A stretch of 33,996 bases of DNA. Source: an uncultured Campylobacter sp. GTDB taxonomy: Bacteria > Campylobacterota > Campylobacteria > Campylobacterales > Campylobacteraceae. Location: NCBI RefSeq assembly GCF_944323605.1, contig NZ_CALUTC010000015.1:1-33996 (forward strand), read 5' to 3'. Shown here in pieces: positions 8,513 through 17,184 of the stretch. The position numbers and the translations under genes are program-made. Numbering within the stretch: position 1 is the first letter of the stretch; each line of letters starts with the position of its first letter. The notes beneath the pieces were generated by a model. The model worked only from the letters and a program-made list of their open reading frames with translations. It was not told where the DNA came from and ran no database searches.

Positions 8513-10834
8513 TTATCCTAACTTTAAATTTTTTCTAACTACATTTTCTAGATATTCTGGAGAATATGGTTTTGTTATATACTCTGTCATACCCACTTCA
8601 ACGCCTCTTAGTCTATCTGTTTTACTTGTCCTTGACGTAACGGCTATAAGAGGTAAATTTCTATATCTTGAGTATTTTCTAATTTCACCTGCTAGTGTAT
8701 AACCGTCCATTTTAGGCATTTCTATATCTATTAATATAGCATCAACTTCTTTATCTGATTTAACTATTTCCAAAGCTTCCACGCCATTTGTAGCTTCAAG
8801 CATACTAACACCAAGTGGCTCAAGTGCCCTATGCATAAGTGTTCTATCCATTTTAGAATCATCTACTATAAGCACAGTGTAATCGCTTGGTTTCTCTTTG
8901 GTTTTCTTGCTTTCTGATTCTATTTGAGCTTTTATATCTACCTTGATATTTTTAGCTAAATTCATCATAGCACCTACATCAACTATGAGTATAACATTTC
9001 CATCACCTCTAACGGTAGCACCAGCTATACCCTGTATATTTTGTAGATAATCGCCCATAGATTTTATAACTATTTCCTCTTGTCCTATTAGGTTATCAAC
9101 TATTATTCCTAATTTTGTTTCTGCTATGCTAACTATAACCACATAAGCTAAATCGCTACTTTCAAATACTTGTTTAACTCCAAATATATCAGAAAGTCTC
9201 ACTAAGGATAAAACTTCATTTCTAAGTCTAAGAACATTTTTACCCTCTATAGTATAGATACTATCTATAGGCACTCTAACTGTTTCTAAAACACTAGCAA
9301 GTGGTATAGCATAAATTTCTTCTTGAGTTCCCACGACTAGAGATTGCATAATAGCAAGAGTTAAAGGAATTTTTAGTTTAAATACAGAGCCTTTACCAAT
9401 CTCACTATCTATATCTATAATACCGTTTAACTTTTCTATATTTGTTTTAACAACATCCATACCAACACCGCGTCCAGATACATTCGTAACTTTAGCAGCA
9501 GTAGAAAAACCCGGTTTAAATATAAGCCCAAAAGCCTCTTTGTCACTCATACTATCAGCTTCTTTTTCTGTGATGAGTTTCTTTTCTAAGGCTTTATTTT
9601 TAAGCATAGTGGCATCAAGACCTTTACCATCATCTGTTATTTCTATAACTATATGATTACCTTCATTATAAGCTTTTAATTGTATTATGCCTTTTTCTGG
9701 TTTTCCAGCAGCAATTCTAGCAGCAGGCTCTTCAACACCATGATCACAAGAATTTCTAATCATATGCATTATAGGATCGCCTATTTCTTCTACTATAGAC
9801 TTATCAAGCTCTGTTTCTTCCCCGCTTATTTCTAGCTCTATTTGTTTTCCTAGCTCTCTACTTAAATCTCTAACAACTCTAGGGAATTTGTTAAACACCT
9901 TAGCAACAGGCTGCATTCTAGTTTTCATAACAGCAAGTTGAATATCTGTGGTAACTATACTTAGCTGTCCTACTACTTGATTTAATTCTTCTAGGAATTT
10001 TTCACCTTCGTATCTTTCCTCAACATCATTGTATATGGTTATAATTCTATTTTTATTAAGAACCAACTCTCCAGCTAAATTCATAAGCTGATCAAGTCTT
10101 TTTACATCGACTCTTATTGTTTGCTCCATAGCTGCAGCATTTCCTGTGCCTTGAGCTGGAAGCTTATTTGCAGACGCAGCACCGCTATTAGTCTGTGCTT
10201 TATTTGCTGTGCTTGCAGGAGCTGGTTTTGGAGGATTATTTGCTGCTTTTGCTTGTCTTCTAGCTTCATCTTCAGCTTTTCTGACTTTTAGCAATCTTTC
10301 TATTTCAGCTTCTACTTCAGCATCGCTTAAGCTATTAACATCTACTTCTTCTGCATTGTTTTCTGGTGCTTTGCTAGGTTCTGGTGCAACAGGCTCTTCT
10401 TTTTTAGGTGCGGCAGATTCTGAAGCAGAAGAACTTACATTACCTTTTTCAGAAATTGCTGTTAATTTTGCACAGATAGGATTTATATCCATACCTATAC
10501 TAGTATCGTTTCCGTTATCTCTGATGCAGTTTAGCAAAGTTTTCATTTTGTCTATAGATTCTAAAACTACATCCATTATGTCAGGAGTGATTTTTAACTC
10601 CCCGTGTCTAGCTTTATTCAGCACATCTTCCATATGGTGTGTTAATCTAGTCAAAACATCAAAATTCAAAAAGCTTGAAGATCCTTTTACTGTATGAGCT
10701 ACACGGAAGATGCTATTTAACAGTTCTAAATCTTCTGGATTTGCCTCAAGCTCTACTAAATCGTGGTCTATTTGATCAACAAGCTCAAAGGCTTCGACCA
10801 AAAAGTCCTCAAGTATTTCTTGCATATCTTCCAT
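8513..10834 (-). CDS. cheA: Chemotaxis histidine kinase CheA with C-terminal receiver domain
   Basis: Autophosphorylating kinase that passes phosphate to CheY and CheV. Domain order over 773 residues: HPt (1-105) with phospho-histidine H47 in AHTVKGSS; an Ala/Pro/Lys-rich linker (about 140-235); dimerisation helices from about 238; HATPase domain with NSCDHGVEE (N box) and GRGVGMDVVK (G box); a CheW-like domain; and a receiver from about 650 with acidic pair DD, phospho-acceptor D703 in LIDIEMPKMDG and K755. The CheA-receiver fusion is normal in Campylobacter and Helicobacter. No P2 CheY-binding domain is obvious. It starts 5 bases after cheV. Confidence 0.97.
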   Translation of the reverse strand: MEDMQEILEDFLVEAFELVDQIDHDLVELEANPEDLELLNSIFRVAHTVKGSSSFLNFDVLTRLTHHMEDVLNKARHGELKITPDIMDVVLESIDKMKTLLNCIRDNGNDTSIGMDINPICAKLTAISEKGNVSSSASESAAPKKEEPVAPEPSKAPENNAEEVDVNSLSDAEVEAEIERLLKVRKAEDEARRQAKAANNPPKPAPASTANKAQTNSGAASANKLPAQGTGNAAAMEQTIRVDVKRLDQLMNLAGELVLNKNRIITIYNDVEERYEGEKFLEELNQVVGQLSIVTTDIQLAVMKTRMQPVAKVFNKFPRVVRDLSRELGKQIELEISGEETELDKSIVEEIGDPIMHMIRNSCDHGVEEPAARIAAGKPEKGIIQLKAYNEGNHIVIEITDDGKGLDATMLKNKALEKKLITEKEADSMSDKEAFGLIFKPGFSTAAKVTNVSGRGVGMDVVKTNIEKLNGIIDIDSEIGKGSVFKLKIPLTLAIMQSLVVGTQEEIYAIPLASVLETVRVPIDSIYTIEGKNVLRLRNEVLSLVRLSDIFGVKQVFESSDLAYVVIVSIAETKLGIIVDNLIGQEEIVIKSMGDYLQNIQGIAGATVRGDGNVILIVDVGAMMNLAKNIKVDIKAQIESESKKTKEKPSDYTVLIVDDSKMDRTLMHRALEPLGVSMLEATNGVEALEIVKSDKEVDAILIDIEMPKMDGYTLAGEIRKYSRYRNLPLIAVTSRTSKTDRLRGVEVGMTEYITKPYSPEYLENVVRKNLKLG

Positions 10835-10839
10835 ATCTC

Positions 10840-11787
10840 TTACCTCTGCTCGTGTTCTTTTATAATTCTAATAATCTCGCTAAAGAATTGATTTGCGTCA
10901 AATTTAACCAAATACCCTTCTCCACCAGATTCTTGTATGCCTTTTTCACTCATAAATTCATTTGATAATGATGAGTTAAAAATCAAAGGAATATCTTTAA
11001 ATACAGGATTTTCTTTAAGTTTTGCTGAAAAGTGAAATCCGTCCATTTTAGGCATTTCTACATCGCTTACTATTATCTTTAAGTGTTTAGATATATCATT
11101 GCCATATGTAGAATACATTTCATTTAATTTTTGAAGACCTTCTACTCCATCTCTTGCTTCAACTACAGTTAGTCCTATTTTTTGTAACATTTCTTTAACT
11201 CTTCTTCTAGCAGTAGAGCTATCATCAACAGCTAAAGCTATACCACTTAGTTTTTCTAAGTTACCGTAGTCTATTTCTGTTCTAGGAGTATAAATTCCAA
11301 GATCCTCTACAACGCCCTCTAAATCAAGTATGAGTAAGACCTCATCATTTTCTATACGAGTAACGCCCGTTATTTTACTTTTATCAAGAGAGCCTTGACC
11401 ACCTGAAAACGTTGCTGGTTCTATATCTTTCCAGTTTATACGACGAATCCTCTTTGCTTCATGCACTATAAAACCTATGAATATATTGCTAAATTCAGTT
11501 ATTATAACCCTTGGTTTTAGCATAGCACTTTCTGGTTCTTTGATTTGCATCCATTTAGCAAGATTTACAACAGGAATCACCACTCCACGAAGGTCAAATA
11601 TACCTTCTATGTAGCTAGGAACTCCGGGTAATTCAGTTAATACAGGAATTTTTATTATCTCTTTTACCTTAGAGACATTAACTCCATAAATTCCCTCATA
11701 AACTTTATCTTCCCCTTGCCTAAAGATACGAAAATCAACGAGCTCCATTTCATTTGAGCCAGTTTTTATGATTTTGTTATCTAGCAT
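10840..11787 (-). CDS. cheV: Chemotaxis coupling/response regulator CheV
   Basis: CheW domain (about 15-165, with GIFDLRGVVIPVVNLAKWM at 62-80) fused to a receiver domain (about 182-310) with acidic pocket D188/D189, phospho-acceptor D242 in SDVEMPKMDG and a C-terminal lysine in YLVKFD. The 315-residue length is typical. CheV couples receptors to CheA and buffers phosphate. It is the first gene of the chemotaxis operon here: AGGAG lies just before the ATG and a -10 element is visible at 11839-11844. Confidence 0.96.
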   Translation of the reverse strand: MLDNKIIKTGSNEMELVDFRIFRQGEDKVYEGIYGVNVSKVKEIIKIPVLTELPGVPSYIEGIFDLRGVVIPVVNLAKWMQIKEPESAMLKPRVIITEFSNIFIGFIVHEAKRIRRINWKDIEPATFSGGQGSLDKSKITGVTRIENDEVLLILDLEGVVEDLGIYTPRTEIDYGNLEKLSGIALAVDDSSTARRRVKEMLQKIGLTVVEARDGVEGLQKLNEMYSTYGNDISKHLKIIVSDVEMPKMDGFHFSAKLKENPVFKDIPLIFNSSLSNEFMSEKGIQESGGEGYLVKFDANQFFSEIIRIIKEHEQR

Positions 11788-11830
11788 TTCTTCTCCTGAA
11801 AATTTTGAAGACTTAAAATCTACATTTACT

Positions 11831-12580
11831 TTAAAGCAATTCTACTACAAAAAAACTTTCCTTGTATGCAAAACTATCTAAATTCATATAATATTTACCG
11901 TCCTCATTCAATACAAAATTTTGGTGATAATGACCTTCCAAGACCAAGAAATTTTCGCACTTATATTTATCATATCTAGACTTTGCTATATTGCAAAAAT
12001 CTTTTATCTTATAAAATAAATTTTTATTTAATTGTTTGTTTTTGATCTTTGTGCTTATGAAATTTTTACTAATGCTATCTAAAAAATTTAAAAATAAAAG
12101 CAAAAAATGGTATCTAAGGCTTCTTAAAGCAAAGGAAAGTAAGGGTTTTAAAAATATATCTCCGTGTGCTATTTTTACACCTTTTACACCTTTAAATTCA
12201 AAACTTTTAAGTTCTTGTTTTAGTGTTTTTTGTGTTATTTTTAAATTTTTTTCACAAGATAAGGTAAGTGCTTGATTTTTTATAGGAAAAATTTTTACCT
12301 TTTCAAAAAAATTAGCTAAATTAAAATCGTGATTACCTTCTAAATATAGCACTTCTGTCTTATCGCTTATATCTTCTAAGATTTTTATATAAGGTTTTGC
12401 AAAGCTATGCGTGGCTTTGATTTCGTAAATAAGCAAGTCAAAGATATCTCCCATAAGTATGAGTTGAGGGCAGTCTAGCTCACCATTTTTCAAAGCTTCT
12501 AAAAGTCTATAAAATCCTCGTCTTTGAGAATTTTCGTGTGCATCAGCTACTATTATAGCTTTATTCTTTAAACTTAAAAT
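11831..12580 (-). CDS. Metallophosphoesterase, likely UDP-2,3-diacylglucosamine diphosphatase (ATT start)
   Basis: Calcineurin-like metallophosphoesterase. In Campylobacter this gene type beside greA and lpxB is thought to perform the lipid A step that turns UDP-diacylglucosamine into lipid X (LpxH/LpxJ role). Metal motifs: VADAHEN (D13, H15), GDIFD (D45), GNHD (82-85), AHGD and GHYH near the C-terminus. The first in-frame standard start is TTG at 12493, but that would remove the essential D-x-H motif. The frame is open to 12588, where it meets a TGA, and has no ATG, GTG or TTG in that stretch. GAGGA at 12587-12591 sits six bases before ATT at 12580, so ATT is the best start (249 residues). 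The start overlaps the greA stop region. Confidence 0.8.
   Translation of the reverse strand: MLSLKNKAIIVADAHENSQRRGFYRLLEALKNGELDCPQLILMGDIFDLLIYEIKATHSFAKPYIKILEDISDKTEVLYLEGNHDFNLANFFEKVKIFPIKNQALTLSCEKNLKITQKTLKQELKSFEFKGVKGVKIAHGDIFLKPLLSFALRSLRYHFLLLFLNFLDSISKNFISTKIKNKQLNKNLFYKIKDFCNIAKSRYDKYKCENFLVLEGHYHQNFVLNEDGKYYMNLDSFAYKESFFVVELL
11839..11844 (-). promoter_or_regulatory. Putative -10 element of the cheV-cheA-cheW operon
   Basis: TAGAAT on the minus strand inside the last codons of the metallophosphoesterase gene, preceded by a T run and TAG. It places transcription start near 11832, about 44 bases before the cheV ATG. No -35 is seen, as is usual for Campylobacter sigma70 promoters. 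The operon may also receive readthrough from greA. Confidence 0.45.
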
Positions 12581-13059
12581 TTTAAATCCTCATATTTTAT
12601 CGATAAAATTTCAAATTCGCACTCACCTTTTGGGAGCTTCACTTTAAAATCATCTCCTTCTTTCTTGCCAAGCATAGCTTTAGCAAGAGGCGAATTTATG
12701 GATATATAAGCTTTTTCTAAATCAGCTTCTACCACTCCTACTATAGTGTATTTTTTTTCTTCATCTGTGTCCATATCGCTTATGATAACAGTTGAGCCAA
12801 ATTTTACAGCATCGTGTTTATAGCTTTTTGGATCTATTACATTTGCTCTTGCTACTAAGTCGCTAAGTTCTGCTATCCTACCCTCTATAAAAGCTTGCTT
12901 TTCTCTTGCTGCGTGGTATTCTGCATTTTCTTTCAAGTCCCCGTGACCTCTTGCTATATCTATTTCTTCAACCACCTTTGGACGCTGTTTTGTTTTTAGA
13001 TCTTCTAGCTCTGCAACTATTTTATCATAACCAAATTTACTCATAGCTTCTTTTTGCAT
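12574..13059 (-). CDS. greA: Transcription elongation factor GreA
   Basis: Rescues backtracked RNA polymerase by stimulating transcript cleavage through the secondary channel. The 161-residue protein has the N-terminal coiled coil (about 10-80) with the family segments [20 protein letters not shown] (41-60) carrying the acidic tip residues, and the C-terminal FKBP-like domain (about 85-158, ending [21 protein letters not shown]). ATG is preceded by AAGGAAGG. A second ATG at residue 6 (MSKFGYDKI) is an alternative start, but the first fits the spacing better. The gene lies between lpxB and the metallophosphoesterase and is probably co-transcribed with both. Confidence 0.96.
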   Translation of the reverse strand: MQKEAMSKFGYDKIVAELEDLKTKQRPKVVEEIDIARGHGDLKENAEYHAAREKQAFIEGRIAELSDLVARANVIDPKSYKHDAVKFGSTVIISDMDTDEEKKYTIVGVVEADLEKAYISINSPLAKAMLGKKEGDDFKVKLPKGECEFEILSIKYEDLKF

Positions 13060-13075
13060 ATTATTCCTTCCTTGC

Positions 13076-14164
13076 TTATTGTTCTAAAAGAATTTTTGCT
13101 AAATTTTTAGCACAACCAAAACGTAAATATTCTTTTAAAAATGAAACTTTAGCAAAAAATTCTTTATAATTGTAATTTTTATAAGCTTCATATAATTTTT
13201 CTTCATTTACATTTTCTTGTATAAATTCAGGGTGTAAAATTTCATTTTTAGCAAAGTCAAGCATAATATTTGCAAGTCCTATATATTTGAGTTTTACAAA
13301 ACATTTTGCTATGATATAATCTATCTTTTTAGCTTTGTAAGCTAAGATAAAAGGTGTTCCGATTAAAGCTGCTTGTAAAGTAGCTGTGCCAGAGCAAATA
13401 AAGGCGAAATCAGCCTCGTTTAAAGCTAAAATAGCATCATCTTTGATTGTAAATTCGCTTGTATCACCATAAATTTCAAGTTTATTTAGGTTAAATTTAG
13501 GTATGGCAAGTATTTTTTCTCCTTGAAATTTTTTTGCTAAGTTTCTAAAAATAGGCATAAGTCTTTTTATTTCACCCCTTCTCGAACCCGGCAAAAACGC
13601 TATTTTGTTGTTTTTATTAATGCTAAAATTTTTGAAAAAATTTTCATCTTTTACCGTTTTTATCTCATCTAACAAAGGATGTCCTACATAAATGCTTTTG
13701 CTAAAAAATTTATCGTCAAATGGCAGTATGGAGGCTAATATATCAAAGTTTTTTTCTATGATTGGGATACGTCCTTTTTTCCAAGCCCAAACTTGAGGCA
13801 GGATATAATAAATTTTTTTTTGTGTAACACCTGCATTGTTTAAAGCCTTTGCTAGCGGTATATTAAAGGCTGGAGAATCTATACATAAAAAGCTTTTAGT
13901 ATTTGAGTTTAAAGCTAGATTAACAAGCTCTTTTATAGCCTTTTTTGCTTTTATTATTAGTGGCAAAACCTCGATAAATCCCATAGCAGAAAATTCGTGA
14001 GAGCTGTATAGAGGCTTACTTTTTAACTCAAATTCCTTACACAAAGCCTCATCATAAATGCCTTCAAGCTCAAAGCTTTGATTTTCTTTTTTTATAGCTA
14101 GTAAAATTTCTCTTAAATGTAAATTTGCAGACGGCTCCAAAGCACTCACTAAAAATGTTTTCAC
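13076..14164 (-). CDS. lpxB: Lipid-A-disaccharide synthase
   Basis: GT19-family glycosyltransferase of the inner membrane that joins UDP-diacylglucosamine and lipid X into the lipid A disaccharide. The 362-residue protein starts with [14 protein letters not shown] (family: SAGExSGDxxG), contains [14 protein letters not shown] (about 120-133), [15 protein letters not shown] (about 190-204) and [11 protein letters not shown] (about 257-267), all standard LpxB segments. The N-terminal motif is degenerate (EPSANL instead of E-x-SGD), as in other Campylobacter LpxB as far as I recall. It sits 16 bases upstream of greA and next-but-one to the gene supplying its lipid X substrate. Confidence 0.94.
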   Translation of the reverse strand: MKTFLVSALEPSANLHLREILLAIKKENQSFELEGIYDEALCKEFELKSKPLYSSHEFSAMGFIEVLPLIIKAKKAIKELVNLALNSNTKSFLCIDSPAFNIPLAKALNNAGVTQKKIYYILPQVWAWKKGRIPIIEKNFDILASILPFDDKFFSKSIYVGHPLLDEIKTVKDENFFKNFSINKNNKIAFLPGSRRGEIKRLMPIFRNLAKKFQGEKILAIPKFNLNKLEIYGDTSEFTIKDDAILALNEADFAFICSGTATLQAALIGTPFILAYKAKKIDYIIAKCFVKLKYIGLANIMLDFAKNEILHPEFIQENVNEEKLYEAYKNYNYKEFFAKVSFLKEYLRFGCAKNLAKILLEQ

Positions 14165-14193
14165 TCATAATACCTTTATTTTTATTTTTAATT

Positions 14194-14640
14194 TTAGCGA
14201 ATTTTTAGCCTTTTACTTCTTGATAATTTTATTATATGAGACGGTTTTTTTTCGCAAAAATTATCGCCAAGCACTATATTAGCTACTTTTCTAGCCCAAG
14301 TTTCATCAAATTTTTTCTTGTGTATATTTGCTGAACTGGAGTAAAAAAAGCCATTTTCCTTTAAAAATTTGCTATGTTTTTCATCATTTACAAGTCTAAA
14401 AGAAAAAGAATTTGAAAGTATAAAGCTAGTTTTTTTGGATTTGCGTATCTCATTTTTAAAGGCATTTGGTATTCTTGAAAAATTTTTTATCTCGCTAAGA
14501 TAAGAAGAGGTTAGCAAACAAGGCGTGTTAAGCTTTCTTTTTTTTATACGGTTTAAATTTTTTACATTTTTACTTAGAAAGCCCACAGTTGTATCTGTTT
14601 GCGTTAAGATTATATCATCTTGTGAAAATTTGAATTTCAT
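14194..14640 (-). CDS. Sua5/YciO/YrdC-family protein
   Basis: Short (148 residues) member of the family that includes TsaC/Sua5, which makes threonylcarbamoyl-AMP for the tRNA t6A modification. The start [14 protein letters not shown] corresponds to the family's PTDTxYGL nucleotide-binding segment, and [10 protein letters not shown] to the SAN motif near the end. It is shorter than canonical TsaC (about 190 residues) and has a basic C-terminal tail, so it may be a divergent TsaC or an RNA-binding YciO/YrdC relative. The ATG lies inside the end of the chemoreceptor gene (26-base overlap, other frame) with AAGG upstream. Confidence 0.75.
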   Translation of the reverse strand: MKFKFSQDDIILTQTDTTVGFLSKNVKNLNRIKKRKLNTPCLLTSSYLSEIKNFSRIPNAFKNEIRKSKKTSFILSNSFSFRLVNDEKHSKFLKENGFFYSSSANIHKKKFDETWARKVANIVLGDNFCEKKPSHIIKLSRSKRLKIR

Positions 14641-15760
14641 TTTCTAGCCTTGAAAAATTTTCTTTTATTGATTTTGAGATTATAGAAACATTTTGTGAAT
14701 TATTAAAATTATGAGTGCTAAATTCGGAAATTTTTTTAACATCTTCACTTATATTTTCTAAATTTTCTCTTGTTTCATCGCTATTTTTTATGATTTTTTG
14801 TGTTGTATTAAAATTTTCATTAAATACATTTTCAAAATTACTAATTTGTGTATCAGCGTTTATGGATTTATCTAATAAAATTTGCATACTTTCAGTGGTG
14901 TCTTGTATGGCTTCTTTGCTGTTTGAAACCTCTTGAGTTATAGCTTTTACATTTAAATCTATTTGGCTTAATGAATTTTGCGTCGATTCAGCTAATTTTC
15001 TAATCTCATCAGCAAGCACAGAAAAACCTCGTCCGTGTTCTCCAGCTCTTGCTGCTTCAATAGCTGCGTTTAAAGCTAAAAGGTTTGTTTGCTCGGCTAT
15101 GGCTCTTACTGTTTCCACAACCAAGACTATATCATTAGTTTTATTTTGCAAGGAATCAAAACAAGTATTAAGATTTGAATTTTGCTCATAAATATTTTGC
15201 ACCAAGTCTCTAGTTTCTTTCATAAGCATTTTGATTTCATCTGAAATTTGCTTTAGACTAAACTGTTTTTCTTCGCTTTTTTTAATATCTTGTATAAAGC
15301 TTTCTAAAAGATTTATAACAGCATTTGCCCTTATATTTGCTGAATTTACCATTTCTTTTATATCTTTTGAGCAAATTATTAAAAAATGACTTATTTTGTC
15401 AAGCCCTTTTATATCACCTTGAGTTTGCTCTGCACTTTGTTTTATGCTAGATACTATTGAGCTAATTTTTGCTTTGAATTTATCAACAAGTTTTAAAATT
15501 TTACCGTTTTCAGAGGAGTATTTTGTATTTACTTGTATGTTAGAATTTAAATTCATATTGCTAAGAGCTTTTGAAACAGCCATAGTCATATCAACTCCCC
15601 ATTTCTTTTCGTCTATATCGTGTATGATAAGTGCTAATGCTAATATATACTGCACTATCTGCCCATAAATGTTATCCGTAAAAAATATGGCATTTGATAT
15701 TAGTATCACTATGCCTGTTATGTGTATAATTCTCATTCTAGTGTATAAAGATTTTAACAT
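14615..15760 (-). CDS. Methyl-accepting chemotaxis protein without periplasmic sensor domain
   Basis: Transducer of 381 residues. Two hydrophobic helices (about 11-29 and 32-50) are separated by only a few residues, so there is no periplasmic ligand domain; the rest is cytoplasmic helix. The signalling hairpin tip is clear at about 215-262: [40 protein letters not shown]. No HAMP or PAS domain is obvious. It may sense through a partner protein, membrane state or the cytoplasm, as CetA-type receptors do, but the partner is not in this window. AAGGAT precedes the ATG, and the leader contains a perfect 10-bp inverted repeat (15771-15780 / 15803-15812). Confidence 0.92.
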   Translation of the reverse strand: MLKSLYTRMRIIHITGIVILISNAIFFTDNIYGQIVQYILALALIIHDIDEKKWGVDMTMAVSKALSNMNLNSNIQVNTKYSSENGKILKLVDKFKAKISSIVSSIKQSAEQTQGDIKGLDKISHFLIICSKDIKEMVNSANIRANAVINLLESFIQDIKKSEEKQFSLKQISDEIKMLMKETRDLVQNIYEQNSNLNTCFDSLQNKTNDIVLVVETVRAIAEQTNLLALNAAIEAARAGEHGRGFSVLADEIRKLAESTQNSLSQIDLNVKAITQEVSNSKEAIQDTTESMQILLDKSINADTQISNFENVFNENFNTTQKIIKNSDETRENLENISEDVKKISEFSTHNFNNSQNVSIISKSIKENFSRLENEIQIFTR

Positions 15761-15770
15761 CGCTTTATCC

Positions 15771-15812
15771 TTACTCTTTTATTTTTATTTACATTTTAAT
15801 AAAAAAGAGTAA
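15771..15812. repeat. Perfect 10-bp inverted repeat in the chemoreceptor leader
   Basis: TTACTCTTTT (15771-15780) is the exact reverse complement of AAAAGAGTAA (15803-15812), separated by 22 A/T-rich bases. One arm abuts the AAGGAT ribosome site of the chemoreceptor gene. It could be an operator or an RNA hairpin that affects translation; the AT-rich context also makes chance plausible. Confidence 0.4.
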
Positions 15813-15842
15813 ATAAGTCTTATTAATTTTTTTATATTGATG

Positions 15843-15869
15843 TAAAGTATTTTTATTTTTAACCGATAT
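15843..15869 (+). promoter_or_regulatory. Sigma28 (FliA) promoter, plus strand
   Basis: TAAAGTAT (15843-15850), an 11-base spacer and ACCGATAT (15862-15869) match the flagellar sigma28 consensus TAAAGTTT-N11-GCCGATAA at 13 of 16 positions with exact spacing. The predicted start is near 15876. No protein-coding gene follows on this strand; a terminator follows within about 55 bases. Confidence 0.65.
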
Positions 15870-15875
15870 AGAGAT

Positions 15876-15929
15876 TGAATCTTTTCAAAATATTGCTATC
15901 AAGCCTGGTTTTTAAGCCGGGCTTTTTTT
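15876..15929 (+). ncRNA. Predicted sigma28-dependent small RNA, about 54 nt
   Basis: Between the sigma28-like promoter and a strong terminator there is a compact transcript with two hairpins. The first pairs TTGAA (15875-15879) with TTCAA (15884-15888) around a 4-base loop. The second is the terminator, AAGCCTGG with CCGGGCTT. A single-stranded linker (about 15889-15900, AATATTGCTATC) lies between. There is no ORF with a ribosome site inside. Sigma28-dependent small RNAs acting on flagellar genes are known in C. jejuni; whether this is an orthologue cannot be decided here. Its 3' half is antisense to the end of the DUF817 gene (15912-15929), so it may also act on that message. Confidence 0.5.
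15901..15929 (+). terminator. Rho-independent terminator, plus strand
   Basis: AAGCCTGG (15901-15908) pairs with CCGGGCTT (15917-15924), eight pairs including one G-U, around an 8-base loop, followed by a T run to 15929. This is the most GC-rich hairpin in the surrounding region. It faces plus-strand transcription although the neighbouring genes are on the minus strand, which is the main reason to suspect a small RNA gene. The DUF817 stop codon (15912-15914) lies in its loop. Confidence 0.75.
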
Positions 15930-16763
15930 ATTTAAGTTTAATTTTTCTTGCAATTCCTTTAAAGAAACTACTATAGTAAAGCTCATAACTATAACTAAAG
16001 ACCAAGAACCCCATTTAGAAAAGCTTACTAAAGCCCAAGAGCCGATTTGATTAGGATAGGTCCAAACCCCTAAAATAGTCCCAAAATTTTCAGCTATCCA
16101 TATAAAAAATCCAACCAATACAAAACTCACAAGCAAAGGCATTTTTCTTTCTTTATCAAGAGGGGTAAAGCAAATAAAACTGCTACGATAAAAAAACAAA
16201 AGCAAAGCAGCTATATAATAACGATAATCACCTATATAATGGTGTGTAAAAAAATTCGCATATATCATAAAAGAAAGTATCAAAGATATATGAATTTTTG
16301 GGTGTTTATCTAGCCTCATATCAAAGATTCTATACGCTTGTATTATATATGAGGCAACTGAAGCATACATAAAACCAGAAAAAAGCGGCACTCCATAAAT
16401 TTTTGTATAAGCAAATTCTGTGTAAGCCCACGAATTTACAACACTTGTTTTAAATGCTTCTAAACAAAAGCCAAGAAAGTGAAATATGCAAATGGCTATT
16501 AATTCATTCTTGCTTTCAAGTTTTGAAAAATACATAAAAACTTGCAAAAGAATAGCTATGATTAAAAGCAGGTCGTATCTATAAAGACCAAAAGCTTGAT
16601 TTGGGACTAAAAGCATAGCTAAAAAAAATGAAAAAGCAAACAAACAGGCTCTTGCTTGTTTTATGCCAAAAAATAAAAATTCTAAAACAAATCTCTTAAA
16701 ACCATTTACATCATAATGTTTTTTACTCATTAAATATATATCAAATTTATGCAATAAATTCAT
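15912..16763 (-). CDS. DUF817-family integral membrane protein
   Basis: A 283-residue protein with about eight hydrophobic helices, recognisable as the DUF817 (YoaT-type) family from segments such as ESKNELIAICIFHFLGFCLEAFK, SWAYTEFAYTKIYGVPLFSGFMYASVASYI, ENFGTILGVWTYPNQ and SKWGSWSLVIVMSF. The conserved aromatic and acidic residues inside helices suggest a binding or catalytic site in the membrane, but the function of the family is not established. It is divergently transcribed from the acyl-carrier cluster. A TATAAT on the minus strand at 16801-16806 is a plausible -10. The last codons overlap the predicted small RNA terminator. Confidence 0.85.
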   Translation of the reverse strand: MNLLHKFDIYLMSKKHYDVNGFKRFVLEFLFFGIKQARACLFAFSFFLAMLLVPNQAFGLYRYDLLLIIAILLQVFMYFSKLESKNELIAICIFHFLGFCLEAFKTSVVNSWAYTEFAYTKIYGVPLFSGFMYASVASYIIQAYRIFDMRLDKHPKIHISLILSFMIYANFFTHHYIGDYRYYIAALLLFFYRSSFICFTPLDKERKMPLLVSFVLVGFFIWIAENFGTILGVWTYPNQIGSWALVSFSKWGSWSLVIVMSFTIVVSLKELQEKLNLNKKSPA

Positions 16764-16800
16764 ATTTTCACTTGCCTTGATTTTAAAAATAGCCTTTGTA

Positions 16801-16806
16801 ATTATA
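16801..16806 (-). promoter_or_regulatory. Putative -10 element of the DUF817 gene
   Basis: TATAAT read on the minus strand, 37 bases before the ATG at 16763, in an AT-rich divergent promoter region shared with the acyl-carrier cluster. Confidence 0.5.
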
Positions 16807-16834
16807 TAAAAACAAATTATCCGTTACCAAATCG

Positions 16835-16855
16835 TTTTTTTTTTTTTTGTATGAT
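16835..16855 (+). promoter_or_regulatory. T14 tract directly upstream of a -10 element, acyl-carrier cluster promoter
   Basis: Fourteen consecutive T (16835-16848), then G, then TATGAT (16850-16855). This is the Campylobacter sigma70 form (T-rich stretch plus -10), but with an uninterrupted homopolymer that could slip and change promoter spacing. Transcription would start near 16862, followed by AAGGA at 16877-16881 and the ATG at 16888. The same arrangement drives the glycosyltransferase at 22739-23962. Confidence 0.6.
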
Positions 16856-16887
16856 TTAGTTTCACAATAAATTTTTAAGGACTTTTT

Positions 16888-17184
16888 ATGAGTATTGATA
16901 CAAAAAAGCTTGTGCTTGAAGTTTTGTCAAATTTGGCTAATGACTATGATATAGATGAATTTAAAACAGCAGATGAAAATACTAAAATTTATACAGGCTT
17001 TGGCGGGAAGCTTGATTCTCTTGGTATGGTAAATTTGGTAGCAGAGCTCGAAGATGTTTTAAGCTCTATGCTGGATAAAGAAGTTATACTTGCTGATGAT
17101 AAGATGATGAGCTCTAGAAATTCTCCACTAAAAGATGTAAAAAGTCTTATAGAGTATGTAGATAAAAAGATAAAAGAACTTTAA
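16888..17184 (+). CDS. Acyl carrier protein (dedicated, cluster-encoded)
   Basis: A 98-residue acidic, helical protein with the phosphopantetheine attachment site at S44 in KLDSLGMVNLVAELED, equivalent to the DSL motif of ACPs. It is longer and more divergent than the housekeeping AcpP (about 77 residues, not in this window), with extra residues around 35-42 and after 65. It would carry an acyl group as a thioester for the AMP-ligase and reductase encoded directly downstream. AAGGA lies 6 bases before the ATG. Its stop overlaps the next start by one base (TAATG), so the cluster is translationally coupled. Confidence 0.85.
   Translation: MSIDTKKLVLEVLSNLANDYDIDEFKTADENTKIYTGFGGKLDSLGMVNLVAELEDVLSSMLDKEVILADDKMMSSRNSPLKDVKSLIEYVDKKIKEL

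Noticed and set aside
10209..10697. 162-codon plus-strand frame opposite cheA
   Set aside because: Shadow of the Ala/Pro linker and HPt codons of cheA, which is certain.
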